Shown one piece after another: positions 8,300 through 17,029 of a DNA stretch of 39,768 nt (the first letter of the stretch is position 1; every line of letters begins with the position of its first letter). This DNA comes from Bacteroidales bacterium. GTDB taxonomy: Bacteria > Bacteroidota > Bacteroidia > Bacteroidales > UBA7332. Location of the stretch: assembly GCA_028687995.1 (NCBI GenBank), contig JAQTZA010000021.1, forward strand, positions 1 through 39,768. The letters are read 5' to 3'. A model generated the notes under the pieces. That model saw only the letters and a list, made by a program, of their open reading frames with translations, did no database searches and was not told the DNA's origin. The translations under genes were made by a program, and so were the position numbers.

Positions 8300-8833
8300 A
8301 TGAAAAAATATATTATTTTGACAATTCCAATCCTATTGTTGTTAGCTGCTTGTTCAAGTCAAAACAAAATAATTGATAAAACAGTAGTAAAAGAGCTTAA
8401 TGTAAAGCGCTATTTGGGCAAATGGTATGAAATTGCGCGTTACGACCACAGTTTCGAACGGGGCTTAGTTGGAGTCACTGCGACTTACTCTTTGCGTGAA
8501 GATGGCAAAATAAAGGTGATAAACAGCGGCTACAAAGGTACATTAGACGGAAAGAGATCTGAAGCAATTGGAAAAGCAAAGATTCCCGACCCTACCGTTC
8601 CGTCGAAACTAAAAGTCTCTTTCTTTTGGATTTTTTATGCTGATTACTTTGTCCTTGAATTGGATACCGATTATCAATGGGCAATTATTGGCAGCAGTTC
8701 CGACAACTACCTGTGGATTCTCTCTCGTACTCCCCAAATTGAAGATGTGCTTTACGATGAGCTACTTGCTAAAATTACCAAAAGAGGGTATGATGTGACC
8801 AAACTAATCAAAGTGGATCAGAAATCTAAATAA
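8300..8833 (+). CDS. blc: Outer-membrane lipocalin lipoprotein (Blc type)
   Basis: This is a 177-residue bacterial lipocalin. A lipoprotein signal peptide ends in LLAAC, with the lipidated Cys at residue 18. The first lipocalin block is LGKWYEIARYDHSFERG, containing the invariant G-X-W (Gly40, Trp42). The later block IIGSSSDNYLWILSRTPQI matches the Blc signature containing the conserved Arg. Blc proteins bind fatty acids and lysophospholipids and sit in the outer membrane. The patatin-like lipase 81 bases downstream suggests a shared lipid role, but co-transcription is not proven. Confidence 0.92.
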   Translation: MKKYIILTIPILLLLAACSSQNKIIDKTVVKELNVKRYLGKWYEIARYDHSFERGLVGVTATYSLREDGKIKVINSGYKGTLDGKRSEAIGKAKIPDPTVPSKLKVSFFWIFYADYFVLELDTDYQWAIIGSSSDNYLWILSRTPQIEDVLYDELLAKITKRGYDVTKLIKVDQKSK

Positions 8834-8914
8834 GTAATCATTTGATCTAAGACTTCTAAAGTTGATTTGTTTTTGCTAAATTCACTATCATTTTCCATTT
8901 AGTAGACAGCTGCG

Positions 8915-9727
8915 ATGAATGATCAATTTCCCTTACAAATAGAAAACAAAAATCCACACTACAACTTGGGCATTGTGCTTAGCGGTGGTGGAGCCAAAGG
9001 ATTTGCACACATCGGCGCGATGAGAGCTTTGGCTGAACACAACTTGAAACCCAATATCATTTCCGGAGTAAGTGCTGGAGCCATTCTCGGTGCATTTTTT
9101 TGCGATGGGTTTGAGCCTGATGAAGTGCTCGAAATTTGTTCAAAAGAGAAATTCACCTCTTTGGCTGAATTTGTGATTCCAAAATCGGGAATTATGACCA
9201 TGCATGGACTTCGTCGTTTCTTGAAGCGAAACTTACGCTCCAAAACTTTTGAAGAGTTACCTACACCACTCGTGGTTACGGCTACCGATTTAGATGCCTG
9301 CAAACCAATCAATTTTAGTAGCGGAAACTTAGCAGATGCCATTTGCGCTTCCTCCTCCATTCCTATCGTATTTACTCCTTGGCAAATCAAAGGCACCCAT
9401 TACATAGATGGAGGTGTGTTAAGCAACCTTCCTGTTCGGCCAATTAGACAAGAGTGCAAATACATCATCGGAATAAACGTCTCGGCGCATTTAGGCTCAG
9501 ACTACAAAAAAACATTAATTGGCATTGCTGATAGATCTTTCAGACTGATGTTGAAAGCTAACACGTTGATAGAGCAAGAACTGTGTGATCTATATATTGA
9601 ATCGGAAGAGGAAAAATATTATAATATTTTCGACATTGAAAATATCAAAGAGATTAGCCAGTTGGGTTATCATGCCATGGAACAGGGATTATTGACCAAT
9701 ACTCGAAACTTAGATCTTCTTAGATAA
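8915..9727 (+). CDS. Patatin-like phospholipase (RssA/YlbK type)
   Basis: This 270-residue enzyme has the complete patatin Ser-Asp dyad. The oxyanion loop is GGGAKG (24-29), the nucleophile elbow is GVSAG with Ser53, and the catalytic Asp165 is in DGG. There is no signal peptide and no C-terminal POTRA/beta-barrel, so it is a soluble single-domain member of the RssA/YlbK group, not a PlpD-type secreted lipase. The predicted activity is acyl-ester hydrolysis of membrane lipids, by family inference. It ends just before a bidirectional terminator shared with the convergent T9SS gene. Confidence 0.9.
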   Translation: MNDQFPLQIENKNPHYNLGIVLSGGGAKGFAHIGAMRALAEHNLKPNIISGVSAGAILGAFFCDGFEPDEVLEICSKEKFTSLAEFVIPKSGIMTMHGLRRFLKRNLRSKTFEELPTPLVVTATDLDACKPINFSSGNLADAICASSSIPIVFTPWQIKGTHYIDGGVLSNLPVRPIRQECKYIIGINVSAHLGSDYKKTLIGIADRSFRLMLKANTLIEQELCDLYIESEEEKYYNIFDIENIKEISQLGYHAMEQGLLTNTRNLDLLR

Positions 9728-9741
9728 ATCTGCCACAAAAA

Positions 9742-9778
9742 AAAATCCCTTCATCATTGCTGATGAAGGGATTTTAGT
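9742..9778. terminator. Bidirectional terminator between convergent genes
   Basis: A perfect 15-base stem, AAAATCCCTTCATCA (9742-9756) with its complement at 9761-9775, has a 4-base loop and A/T runs on both sides. It ends the lipase gene and the T9SS gene at 9798. Confidence 0.9.
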
Positions 9779-9797
9779 TTCAAAGACTATAATTAAA

Positions 9798-10586
9798 TTA
9801 CAAAGTAATTTTTTTAGTGATATTGCCAACACGTACAATGTACATACCTTTAGACAATTTGCTCAAATCATATTTGTTTGAAGAAGTAACGCCTTGGTTA
9901 ACACGTTTGCCAACTGAATTGAAAACTTCTACTGAAGTACCTGCAGCAACGTTCGCAAGATTCAATACGCCATCATTTACAAATATTCTGCTATCGAATT
10001 TATTATTGGTGATACCCAATGTTCCAGTTTCACCAAATTTCATATCATCCCAATATACTACTGCAGGAGTTTTGTAAGTTCTAAACTCCATATTGAAATC
10101 AGTTACACCAGCTGGAGCAACGAAATCAACAGTATAAGTTTGCCAAGCACCTTTCACATCAGGAAAATAGAATGTAGCAGCTGATCCACCAGGTCCTTTT
10201 AATTTTTCCAACAAACCACCTGCAGTCATTTCTGCATCAGTTAAATAAGCTGTTCCATTTTTGAAATTAGACCAAATACGAGCATCTGTTCCATCACCAC
10301 CTTCGATATAATATGACATATAAAGAGTATAACTTTTACCTGGAGTTACTGGCACCACTTGATAAATTGAATATGTACCTGTTCCACCAACAGCTTTAAG
10401 AGAAGTCACTCCTTCCATTTTAAGTGTGGTATTGGCTTCTGCAGCACCATTTGCTGGAGTAGTGATTGTCCAACTGTCAGGAGCACCTGCTGTCCAAGTT
10501 TCAAAACTTCCGTTTTTCAACAGATTTTGAGCTGAAAGTGAAACAACTGTAGCCATAGCAGCTACTAAAAAAGTAAATTTTTTCAT
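9798..10586 (-). CDS. Secreted carbohydrate-binding-like protein with T9SS sorting domain
   Basis: This 262-residue exported protein has a Sec signal peptide (MKKFTFLVAAMATVVSLSAQ). A beta-rich module follows at about 21-185, starting NLLKNGSFETWTAGAPDSW; this is the layout of CBM-like galactose-binding modules that begin N-G-(D/S)-F-E. A T9SS type A C-terminal domain spans about 195-262, with VEVFNSVGKRV and LSKGMYIVRVGN. That domain directs export across the outer membrane and attachment or release at the surface. No catalytic domain is present, so it is probably a binding or matrix protein. It is the first of five exported proteins encoded in tandem on this strand, and its sorting domain is the most divergent of the set. 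Confidence 0.88.
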   Translation of the reverse strand: MKKFTFLVAAMATVVSLSAQNLLKNGSFETWTAGAPDSWTITTPANGAAEANTTLKMEGVTSLKAVGGTGTYSIYQVVPVTPGKSYTLYMSYYIEGGDGTDARIWSNFKNGTAYLTDAEMTAGGLLEKLKGPGGSAATFYFPDVKGAWQTYTVDFVAPAGVTDFNMEFRTYKTPAVVYWDDMKFGETGTLGITNNKFDSRIFVNDGVLNLANVAAGTSVEVFNSVGKRVNQGVTSSNKYDLSKLSKGMYIVRVGNITKKITL

Positions 10587-10629
10587 AATGATTTGGTTTT
10601 AAATGAATAAATATAAATAATCTTTCCAA

Positions 10630-10659
10630 CAAAAGTAATTTATAATTTTGGTAATCCAA
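10630..10659 (-). promoter_or_regulatory. Promoter of the 9798-10586 gene
   Basis: On the minus strand, TACTTTTG (10630-10637) fits the -7 consensus. A TTG at 10657-10659 lies 19 bases upstream, in place for the -33 element. Confidence 0.55.
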
Positions 10660-10776
10660 TGACAAAGCTGTTATATTTTCATTATAAAATGAAAACGCAA
10701 CAAAATAATAACTTTCTTTAACTGCTTTTTTTACAATTTAAACACAATCAAATGGGATGAAACTTGCTAATAAAAC

Positions 10777-10810
10777 AAAACGAGACGGAAATTACTCTCC
10801 GCCTCGTTCA
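10777..10810 (-). terminator. Terminator of the 10830-13373 gene
   Basis: AACGAGACGGA (from 10779) pairs imperfectly with TCCGCCTCGTT (ending 10808). On the minus strand the hairpin is followed by a T-rich stretch, just past the stop codon. Confidence 0.65.
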
Positions 10811-10829
10811 AAATCAATTTATGAATGAA

Positions 10830-13373
10830 CTATTTCACCATTACTTTTTGAACTGCATTGGCAGTTTTCACAAAGTAAACTCCCGATTTCAATGGAATGG
10901 ATCTATTGGAATTACCGGTATTTACACTAGCTACTTGCATACCTTGCATGTTGAATACCGTATATTCGGAAACACCTGCAACTATCAACTGACCGTTTGT
11001 CACATAAATTTGATTCGTAGCGAGATCTTGCCCTCCGATTGAGGTATCAACATCAACCGTCCCTCTCACGGTTAATCCATAAGAATCTGCATTGATTGAA
11101 TAAAAGCCCCATCCACCTGTTGCAGTTTGACCACTTGCATAATATCGAATCGTAATTGTAGTAGCTGCAGAAACATTTTGCAAATCAGGTATTGAACTTA
11201 GGTTTATTTGGGTAAGTGTAGCTGGAACACCTATTGTTGATTCTGGACTACCAATCAGAGTAAAGGTCGTGCCATCTAAACTATAAGCAAATTGACTAGA
11301 AACACCGGGAGAAACAGCAAACGAAGATGTGCCCGACAATTTGGCATCCAACGACGTTAACGAAACTTTCTTACCAGCTTTAGCCAACAAGGTTATTTGG
11401 AAATAATCGGTATTACTCGTTGAAATGCCTTCATTTTTGAAACCTACAGTGCGGAATGAATTTGAAGCGGCACTCCAAGCTGCGGTCGAACCACGAGTAA
11501 TGGAACTTGATGCATAGACTAAATTAGGATCTAAGACTAATGCAGGTAGCGAAATCAGCTCCACCGAGCCATAGCCATAGAAATTCCAGGCAGCTATAGG
11601 GGCAGATTCTACCACCAACTCCTGATCAACACTAACCGCTGCGTCATAATTACTGCTTCCACTTTGTGATGCAGTAATTATTGTCGAACCAATACCATGA
11701 ATGGTAACAGTGGCTCCCGATATTGTGGCTACAGAAGGATTTGAACTACTGTAAGTAAGTGTTAGAGACGAACTTGCTGTTCCTGTCAATCCAAAATCTG
11801 GATCACCCATAAACTTAGAAGCCAATGCACCGAAAGTAATGGTTTGTGATGCTTTGGTTATATCGCCTGACAAACCTGTGGGTTGTGTAAGGGTATAATT
11901 TCCTGCTTTTGTACCGCTCAGTGAGCTATTGGAAGTAACAGCAATTCCAGTACCTACGTTTACATCAGCGAAAATACCTGCACCAACAAGTGTCACATCA
12001 TCTGCATTAATAACACCAGACAATGTTCCAGTGATTACAGCAGCATTAGTACCGTCGTATGCTTTTGCAGCTACTGCGGCATCTGGCAAAGTCAATTCTT
12101 TTGAAACGACAGTCAATGACTGAATCACACTGGTGGCAGGATTGTAGGTCCCATTCCCCGATTGAGAGGCAGTAATATCTGCAGAACCAGCCCCTACTAT
12201 GGTAACAGTTGATCCTGTTACGGTTGCTACGCTTGTATTCGAACTAGTATAACCCACCTCTAATCCAGAAGAGGCTGTAGCTGTTAAATCAAAAGTCGCA
12301 TCACCATAAGTTTTGCTACTCAATGCACCAAAAGTGATGGTCTGTGATTGTCCAGATGCCGATGCAATGGTAAAGTTGAGGGTAGCTGGCGCACTTGTGC
12401 CACCTGCATTGGTAGCTGTCACTCCAACACTTGGCGCTCCTGCTGTAGTTGGAGTTCCAGAGATTTCACCAGTGGTTGTATTTAAAGTTAAACCATCGGG
12501 CAATGTACCACTCGACACTGCATAACTAGTAGGTGAATTGGTTGCCGATATTTGATAAGTAAACGGTGTACCTACTGTGCAAGTTGGCGAGCCACCAGTA
12601 ACTACTGGTGCAGGAGTAGAAATTGGCGCAACATCTGACCAACTTGTTCCTATTCTCAATTCATCCATTTCAATAAATGGAGTCGTAGTAGAAGCATCTT
12701 GCCTGATGAAGATTCGGTTTAAATTAAGCAAATCTGTACCATTATTTGTTGCAGTGGCTGTAACAGCAGGCTCAGAAGTTCCAAGAATAGGATTAATCCA
12801 AATCTTAACAATATCATTAGCAGTACCACTGACTATTTGATAGGACAAAACGATCAAGAGTGTCGTATTTAATGATTGTATTCCACTAATCCAAGCCGTA
12901 TTCGCCGCCGTTGTTCTAGCGTTAATACCAATATTAAATCCTGTACCTCCAGCATCTTTACGAGTCCAGATTGTTGCACCATAATTTGTGGATGTCCCTT
13001 CATTTAACCCAGTAAAATAACCTCCAGTCGTATTCAATGAACCAAGCGATGTAACATTCAACAAAAAAGAATAATAAACAGTCCCTGTCGTTTGCTGAGT
13101 AAATAATTTGGCAGCATCTATACCCGCCCCATCAAAAATAACCTTGTTTCCCGAAGATGTAGGCAACCCAACATATGATAAATTACCAGATGTCATCGTT
13201 AAGCTATCTCCTGAATTTAATTTTGTCCAACCTGTCTGAGAACTTAGAGATCTGCCAATTGTATAATTTAAAGGATCATAGTTTGGCAATGTAGCTTGCG
13301 CCCAGCCAACTCCACATCCACCTATTGCCATCAGCAAGGTGAAAATCATTTTCATAATTGTAGTTCTTTTCAT
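10830..13373 (-). CDS. Large surface protein with Ig-like/MBG and YDG modules and T9SS domain
   Basis: This is an 847-residue exported protein. The signal peptide ends near GVGWAQA. Residues about 30-255 form a beta-rich, lectin-like region ending in EMDELRIGTSW. A putative Ig module (about 255-335) contains GTLPDGLTLNTTTGEISGTP. An MBG-like module starting QTITFGALSSKTYGD follows, then a YDG module (AYDGTNAAVITGTLSGV), and a second MBG-like module. A non-repetitive beta region and a T9SS type A C-terminal domain (about 785-847, VFNMQGMQVAS and SGVYFVKT) close the chain. It probably acts as an adhesin or matrix component. The MBG and YDG modules are closely matched in the protein at 17030, suggesting module exchange. 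No enzymatic domain was recognised. Confidence 0.87.
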   Translation of the reverse strand: MKRTTIMKMIFTLLMAIGGCGVGWAQATLPNYDPLNYTIGRSLSSQTGWTKLNSGDSLTMTSGNLSYVGLPTSSGNKVIFDGAGIDAAKLFTQQTTGTVYYSFLLNVTSLGSLNTTGGYFTGLNEGTSTNYGATIWTRKDAGGTGFNIGINARTTAANTAWISGIQSLNTTLLIVLSYQIVSGTANDIVKIWINPILGTSEPAVTATATNNGTDLLNLNRIFIRQDASTTTPFIEMDELRIGTSWSDVAPISTPAPVVTGGSPTCTVGTPFTYQISATNSPTSYAVSSGTLPDGLTLNTTTGEISGTPTTAGAPSVGVTATNAGGTSAPATLNFTIASASGQSQTITFGALSSKTYGDATFDLTATASSGLEVGYTSSNTSVATVTGSTVTIVGAGSADITASQSGNGTYNPATSVIQSLTVVSKELTLPDAAVAAKAYDGTNAAVITGTLSGVINADDVTLVGAGIFADVNVGTGIAVTSNSSLSGTKAGNYTLTQPTGLSGDITKASQTITFGALASKFMGDPDFGLTGTASSSLTLTYSSSNPSVATISGATVTIHGIGSTIITASQSGSSNYDAAVSVDQELVVESAPIAAWNFYGYGSVELISLPALVLDPNLVYASSSITRGSTAAWSAASNSFRTVGFKNEGISTSNTDYFQITLLAKAGKKVSLTSLDAKLSGTSSFAVSPGVSSQFAYSLDGTTFTLIGSPESTIGVPATLTQINLSSIPDLQNVSAATTITIRYYASGQTATGGWGFYSINADSYGLTVRGTVDVDTSIGGQDLATNQIYVTNGQLIVAGVSEYTVFNMQGMQVASVNTGNSNRSIPLKSGVYFVKTANAVQKVMVK

Positions 13374-13459
13374 AATTGTATTATTTAAAATTGTGGATTA
13401 CATAATTATTTATGGGGTTAAAGGTACAAAATATTCAACAATAAATTTTAATAAATAAG

Positions 13460-15508
13460 TCACTTAACCATTATCTTTCGCACATCATTTTTTGTCTTCA
13501 CAATATAGACTCCTGAACGAAGCAATATTGGTTTAGTAGAGTGATTTGCACTGACTTTCGCCACCTCAACACCTTGCATATTGAATACATTGTATGCAGA
13601 AACTCCAGACACAATTAGTTGTCCATTAACAACGTAAATCTTTTCATTGATAGGAGAATCGATGTTTACGGCATAATCAAGTACCACACTCTTTTCGTTG
13701 GATGACTCAGTGGTAAAGATTCCATCTGTTGCTTTCACAGTATAGTAATAGGTGCCGGCATTCAAACCTGTTAATACTTTCGACAAAGTATTTCCTCCCG
13801 ATATCGCGAAGGGTGATCCAGATATAGGGACAATGGATGGTGCAGAGCTATAAGTAATTGAAATATCATCGAGTGATAAATTACCAGCCACTTTTGTGTA
13901 CGTTAAGAGTATTTGCGTAATATCAACATATCCAAGCGCTACCAAATCATACGTTTTAATGCCTGCCGTTGCAGCATCCGCATTCGACAAAATAGCAATC
14001 GTCGCCCAAGTTGATCCATTAAATCCGAGAATTGAAGTAGAGGAAGTAGAACCTGTCTGCTGTTTTGCCCAAAAAGAGATGGATGTGATAGGTGAAGGGT
14101 ATATTTTTGTTTGAATATAGTCGCCAGTCGTGGTAAATGCAAACGAGGGTGCTGCAGTTCCATAATTTCCAGTTGAAGTGTAAATTTGGCGCGTTGCACT
14201 TTGCGAAAGCACATACCAACCACTTTGATAAGTGGCCGATCCAATCAGGTTTCCATTGGGTGTAACTCCATCGAAACTCTCTTTCTCGGTGGAAGTTGCT
14301 CCTGCCACATCTTGACTAACATCTAACACGTAGCCTGTAGCACCGACCACTGCCTGCCAATTAGCGGTAAAAGTATTATTGGATGATAAATGAGTGACGT
14401 CGGTAGCATCTGTCGCAACGGGTATAAGCAGAGGTGTTACTGTGGCTGCATTATCCGTAGGCGCTACTCCATCTGTTTTATAATCGATACTCGCACCACT
14501 ATTCGTATAAGGCCAAATGGAGAAATTATAGTTTGAAGCAGCGGACAAACCAGTAAAAACAGCCATTTCTGCTCCCTGAGAGAAATTCATTACTAACGAT
14601 GCATCAGCTTCCGCACTCCCATCCACTGGCGCATTGATGGCAGATTTTGACGCTTTCACCAAATAGCCAGTGGGCAATTGTCCACCCGTGGCATCGGTCC
14701 ACAAAACTGTAATTTCAGATGAAGTATTGGTTGTGGCCACAAAACTAGTGGCATGATTGGTTGGCTCAGGTGTAACTGGTGCCGTTACACTCAGCGAATA
14801 AGTAGCATCAACCACGGCACAGAATGTTCCATCTGCCGCTTGATTTACTTTTATGTCGGCTGCCCCTACTCCATGAATGGTCACTTGACCAGTTGCATCT
14901 ACTGTGGCTACAGCTTCATTGCTACTCGACCAAGCTTTGGTAGAGGCATTGTTGGTGGTAAATACATTGGTAAAAGGAGCATCGTTAGAGAGTTTTGAAA
15001 CACTCGATGAGGCGAAAGAGAAAGATGGAGGGGTACAAGAAACCGAAGCCGCTGTATAATTCATATCGATTGAGTTCCATCGGGTTTGAGCCGTAGGGTC
15101 AATTACAACTGCGGTTGCAGTTCCAGTAATGGTTATAGTACAATTGTTTCCGCTCACCACTGCACTTGCCGATCCGCCGCCTGTCACTGATATTATACCA
15201 TTTATTGCATTCGCATAAATCGAAGAAGCAGTATAGATTACAATGCTTGTTATCGTACTTACACCACTTCCTGCGGTAATAGTAACAGTATTATTGGTAT
15301 AGACTCGCCACGGGGTGTACGATGCGAAGTTGGTATCAGTCGCTTTGGCATGCACAAAGGTAAAATTGGCTGTATTGAAAGTCATTGTTGTACCGGCAAT
15401 AGTACCGGCTGTGCACGAAAGTGTTTCTGTTGCACTCCATGTTGGTCCACTGATTAAAATGAAAACTAAAGTGAGAACTATTTTAAAAAACTTATTATTT
15501 GTCTTCAT
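13460..15508 (-). CDS. Surface protein with Ig-like and fibronectin III modules and T9SS domain
   Basis: This is a 682-residue exported protein with a signal peptide ending near GPTWSA. An unrecognised beta-rich region spans about 27-155. A bacterial Ig-like module follows, with AVATVDATGQVTIHGVGAADI. A fibronectin III-like module contains PTGYLVKASKS and ends SIDYKTDGVAPTD. A second fibronectin-like block, split by a beta-sandwich insert of about 150 residues, ends GLNAGTYYYTVKATDG. The T9SS C-terminal domain (about 615-682) has YVVNGQLIVSG and SGVYIVKT. Its fibronectin module resembles that in the nuclease at 15738, and its sorting domain is close to those at 10830 and 17030. A role in adhesion or matrix binding is inferred from architecture only. 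Confidence 0.85.
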   Translation of the reverse strand: MKTNNKFFKIVLTLVFILISGPTWSATETLSCTAGTIAGTTMTFNTANFTFVHAKATDTNFASYTPWRVYTNNTVTITAGSGVSTITSIVIYTASSIYANAINGIISVTGGGSASAVVSGNNCTITITGTATAVVIDPTAQTRWNSIDMNYTAASVSCTPPSFSFASSSVSKLSNDAPFTNVFTTNNASTKAWSSSNEAVATVDATGQVTIHGVGAADIKVNQAADGTFCAVVDATYSLSVTAPVTPEPTNHATSFVATTNTSSEITVLWTDATGGQLPTGYLVKASKSAINAPVDGSAEADASLVMNFSQGAEMAVFTGLSAASNYNFSIWPYTNSGASIDYKTDGVAPTDNAATVTPLLIPVATDATDVTHLSSNNTFTANWQAVVGATGYVLDVSQDVAGATSTEKESFDGVTPNGNLIGSATYQSGWYVLSQSATRQIYTSTGNYGTAAPSFAFTTTGDYIQTKIYPSPITSISFWAKQQTGSTSSTSILGFNGSTWATIAILSNADAATAGIKTYDLVALGYVDITQILLTYTKVAGNLSLDDISITYSSAPSIVPISGSPFAISGGNTLSKVLTGLNAGTYYYTVKATDGIFTTESSNEKSVVLDYAVNIDSPINEKIYVVNGQLIVSGVSAYNVFNMQGVEVAKVSANHSTKPILLRSGVYIVKTKNDVRKIMVK

Positions 15509-15572
15509 ATTATTGATGTTATTATGTTTGAGAAATGAGCCTATTCATTGCCCTACTTTCTATATGAATTGA

Positions 15573-15731
15573 CTTCCCATTTATGGGAAGGATAATTTGT
15601 CAGAATCTTTGTTGGCTTTAGCCAAATTGAATTTATTATTTGGCTCAAGCCATTTGTATTTTGATTTTTTATCCTCTCCATAAATGGAGAGGCAATTTAT
15701 ATTCCATCCCATAAATGGAGAGGCAATTCAT
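15573..15731. repeat. Cluster of short palindromes after the endonuclease gene
   Basis: Several small hairpins lie side by side: CTTCCCAT-TT-ATGGGAAG (15573-15590), TTGGCTTTAGCCAA (15612-15625), TGGCT-CA-AGCCA (15641-15652) and CCTCTCCA-TAAA-TGGAGAGG (15673-15692). A direct repeat of CATAAATGGAGAGGCAATT then occurs from 15679 and again from 15710. They fill the gap where the endonuclease would be expected to continue into a sorting domain. Confidence 0.7.
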
Positions 15732-15737
15732 ATTTCT

Positions 15738-16922
15738 TCAAGGAACTTTCACACTCGATTGCGGCACTACACCATCTGTTTTGTAATCTGATGAAGCCCC
15801 GCTACCCGTGTAACCAAAAATCTTGAAGTAATAGATTGTATTAGCATTCAGATTAGTGAACCACACTTGATGCACACCTGCATCTACATTTTTATCGGTA
15901 GAGCTATTTGCATACGAGATCCCGTCAACTGGAGTTGAGATATTATTGAATCCAGTGGCACTCATTCGTATCAAATAATGCTCGGGGATAGTTGCGCCAG
16001 AGGCATCTACCCATTGAATTTTAATATTTTTGGCAGACAGATTTGTCGGATAGTTTGTTGGTTCAGGAGTGGATGAAGCAAGATTTCCAACGCCCCACAC
16101 ACTGTAGATATATTCAGGATGATCGATGTATGGATTCCGATTCCCTTGAATGCCGTAGATGGCATTGTTTCTGTCAATCTCTTTTTGCGAAACAGGATCT
16201 GCGGCACTCCATTCGCCCAACATATTCAGAAACCAGGTTTCGTAGGCGGGATAAGCATTTCCACTTAAAATTGTACTCCCATTGGCATCATTATTTTTCC
16301 AACCACCAATCAGATTTTCGTAACAAGTTGCCATGTAGAAATAGGTACGAGCCAAGTCACCTTTGTATTCGTCGATGGGTTCAAATACTGTTCCGCTGTA
16401 ACCCGGATAGACGCAATTACCAAGCTTACAACCATTGGAAGAGGTATAAGAGGCAGTTCCAACAACGCCATAAGGATAGTTACTCCTCATTCCGTTTACC
16501 TTACCGTCAGTCGGGTATAGATGAAACAAATCGGTGTACATTGGCGTTGCATCAGCAAACCAACTCTTTGGAAAAGAGTGTTCCCGATTGTAACAATCGC
16601 CTTCATTAGTGTAACCACTCGATCCGCATTGTTGAGTACCGAATGTAAAGCTATAGACGGGTGTTCCAGACGGAATATCAGTATAGATGTCCCACACCGT
16701 GCTATTGGGCTTTTGATCTGTAGTCTGAAAATCAGTCCATAGATTATCGTACGTTCGTGCCGTATGTGTGTGAATAATCGTGTATAGCTGTGTCTTTAAA
16801 GTTGCGCCAGTGCCAGTTGCTGCATTGTAGTATCCTACTGGAATCTGAGCAACAAGGGCAAGTACAAATAATTGAAGGAGAAGAAAGATACGAAATCTAA
16901 AAATGTTATTTTTCATATTCAT
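15738..16922 (-). CDS. Secreted endonuclease I family nuclease with fibronectin III domain, no sorting domain
   Basis: This 394-residue exported protein has a signal peptide (FLLLQLFVLALVAQ). An endonuclease I (Pfam Endonuclease_1, EndA/BsnI type) domain spans about 28-270. The His-Me finger signature YNREHSFPKSW contains the catalytic His115, and FHLYPTDGKVNGMRSNYPYG follows with the metal-site region. A fibronectin III-like module occupies about 280-394 and ends SSDYKTDGVVPQSSVKVP. It probably degrades extracellular DNA for nutrient or phosphate supply. Unlike its four neighbours it stops right after the fibronectin module and has no T9SS C-terminal domain; palindromic repeats follow at once. 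A recent loss of the domain is possible. ATG codons at 16922 and 16916 are both plausible starts. Confidence 0.9.
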   Translation of the reverse strand: MNMKNNIFRFRIFLLLQLFVLALVAQIPVGYYNAATGTGATLKTQLYTIIHTHTARTYDNLWTDFQTTDQKPNSTVWDIYTDIPSGTPVYSFTFGTQQCGSSGYTNEGDCYNREHSFPKSWFADATPMYTDLFHLYPTDGKVNGMRSNYPYGVVGTASYTSSNGCKLGNCVYPGYSGTVFEPIDEYKGDLARTYFYMATCYENLIGGWKNNDANGSTILSGNAYPAYETWFLNMLGEWSAADPVSQKEIDRNNAIYGIQGNRNPYIDHPEYIYSVWGVGNLASSTPEPTNYPTNLSAKNIKIQWVDASGATIPEHYLIRMSATGFNNISTPVDGISYANSSTDKNVDAGVHQVWFTNLNANTIYYFKIFGYTGSGASSDYKTDGVVPQSSVKVP

Positions 16923-16956
16923 GGTGACTTTGGGTTTCTATTAGAATAGAATACAA

Positions 16957-16990
16957 CAAACCCTCCATACATTTCAGCATGGAGGGTTCA
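16957..16990 (-). terminator. Terminator of the 17030-20317 gene
   Basis: AACCCTCCAT (16959-16968) pairs perfectly with ATGGAGGGTT (16979-16988). It lies just past the stop codon on the minus strand. Confidence 0.75.
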
Positions 16991-17029
16991 TCAATAGATT
17001 TTATTATTTCAAGCTTTTCAAGCCAATCG

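Noticed and set aside
11929-12840. Plus-strand frames opposite the surface protein at 10830
   Set aside because: Low-complexity Val/Ala/Pro products mirror the Thr/Ser/Gly-rich repeats on the real strand.
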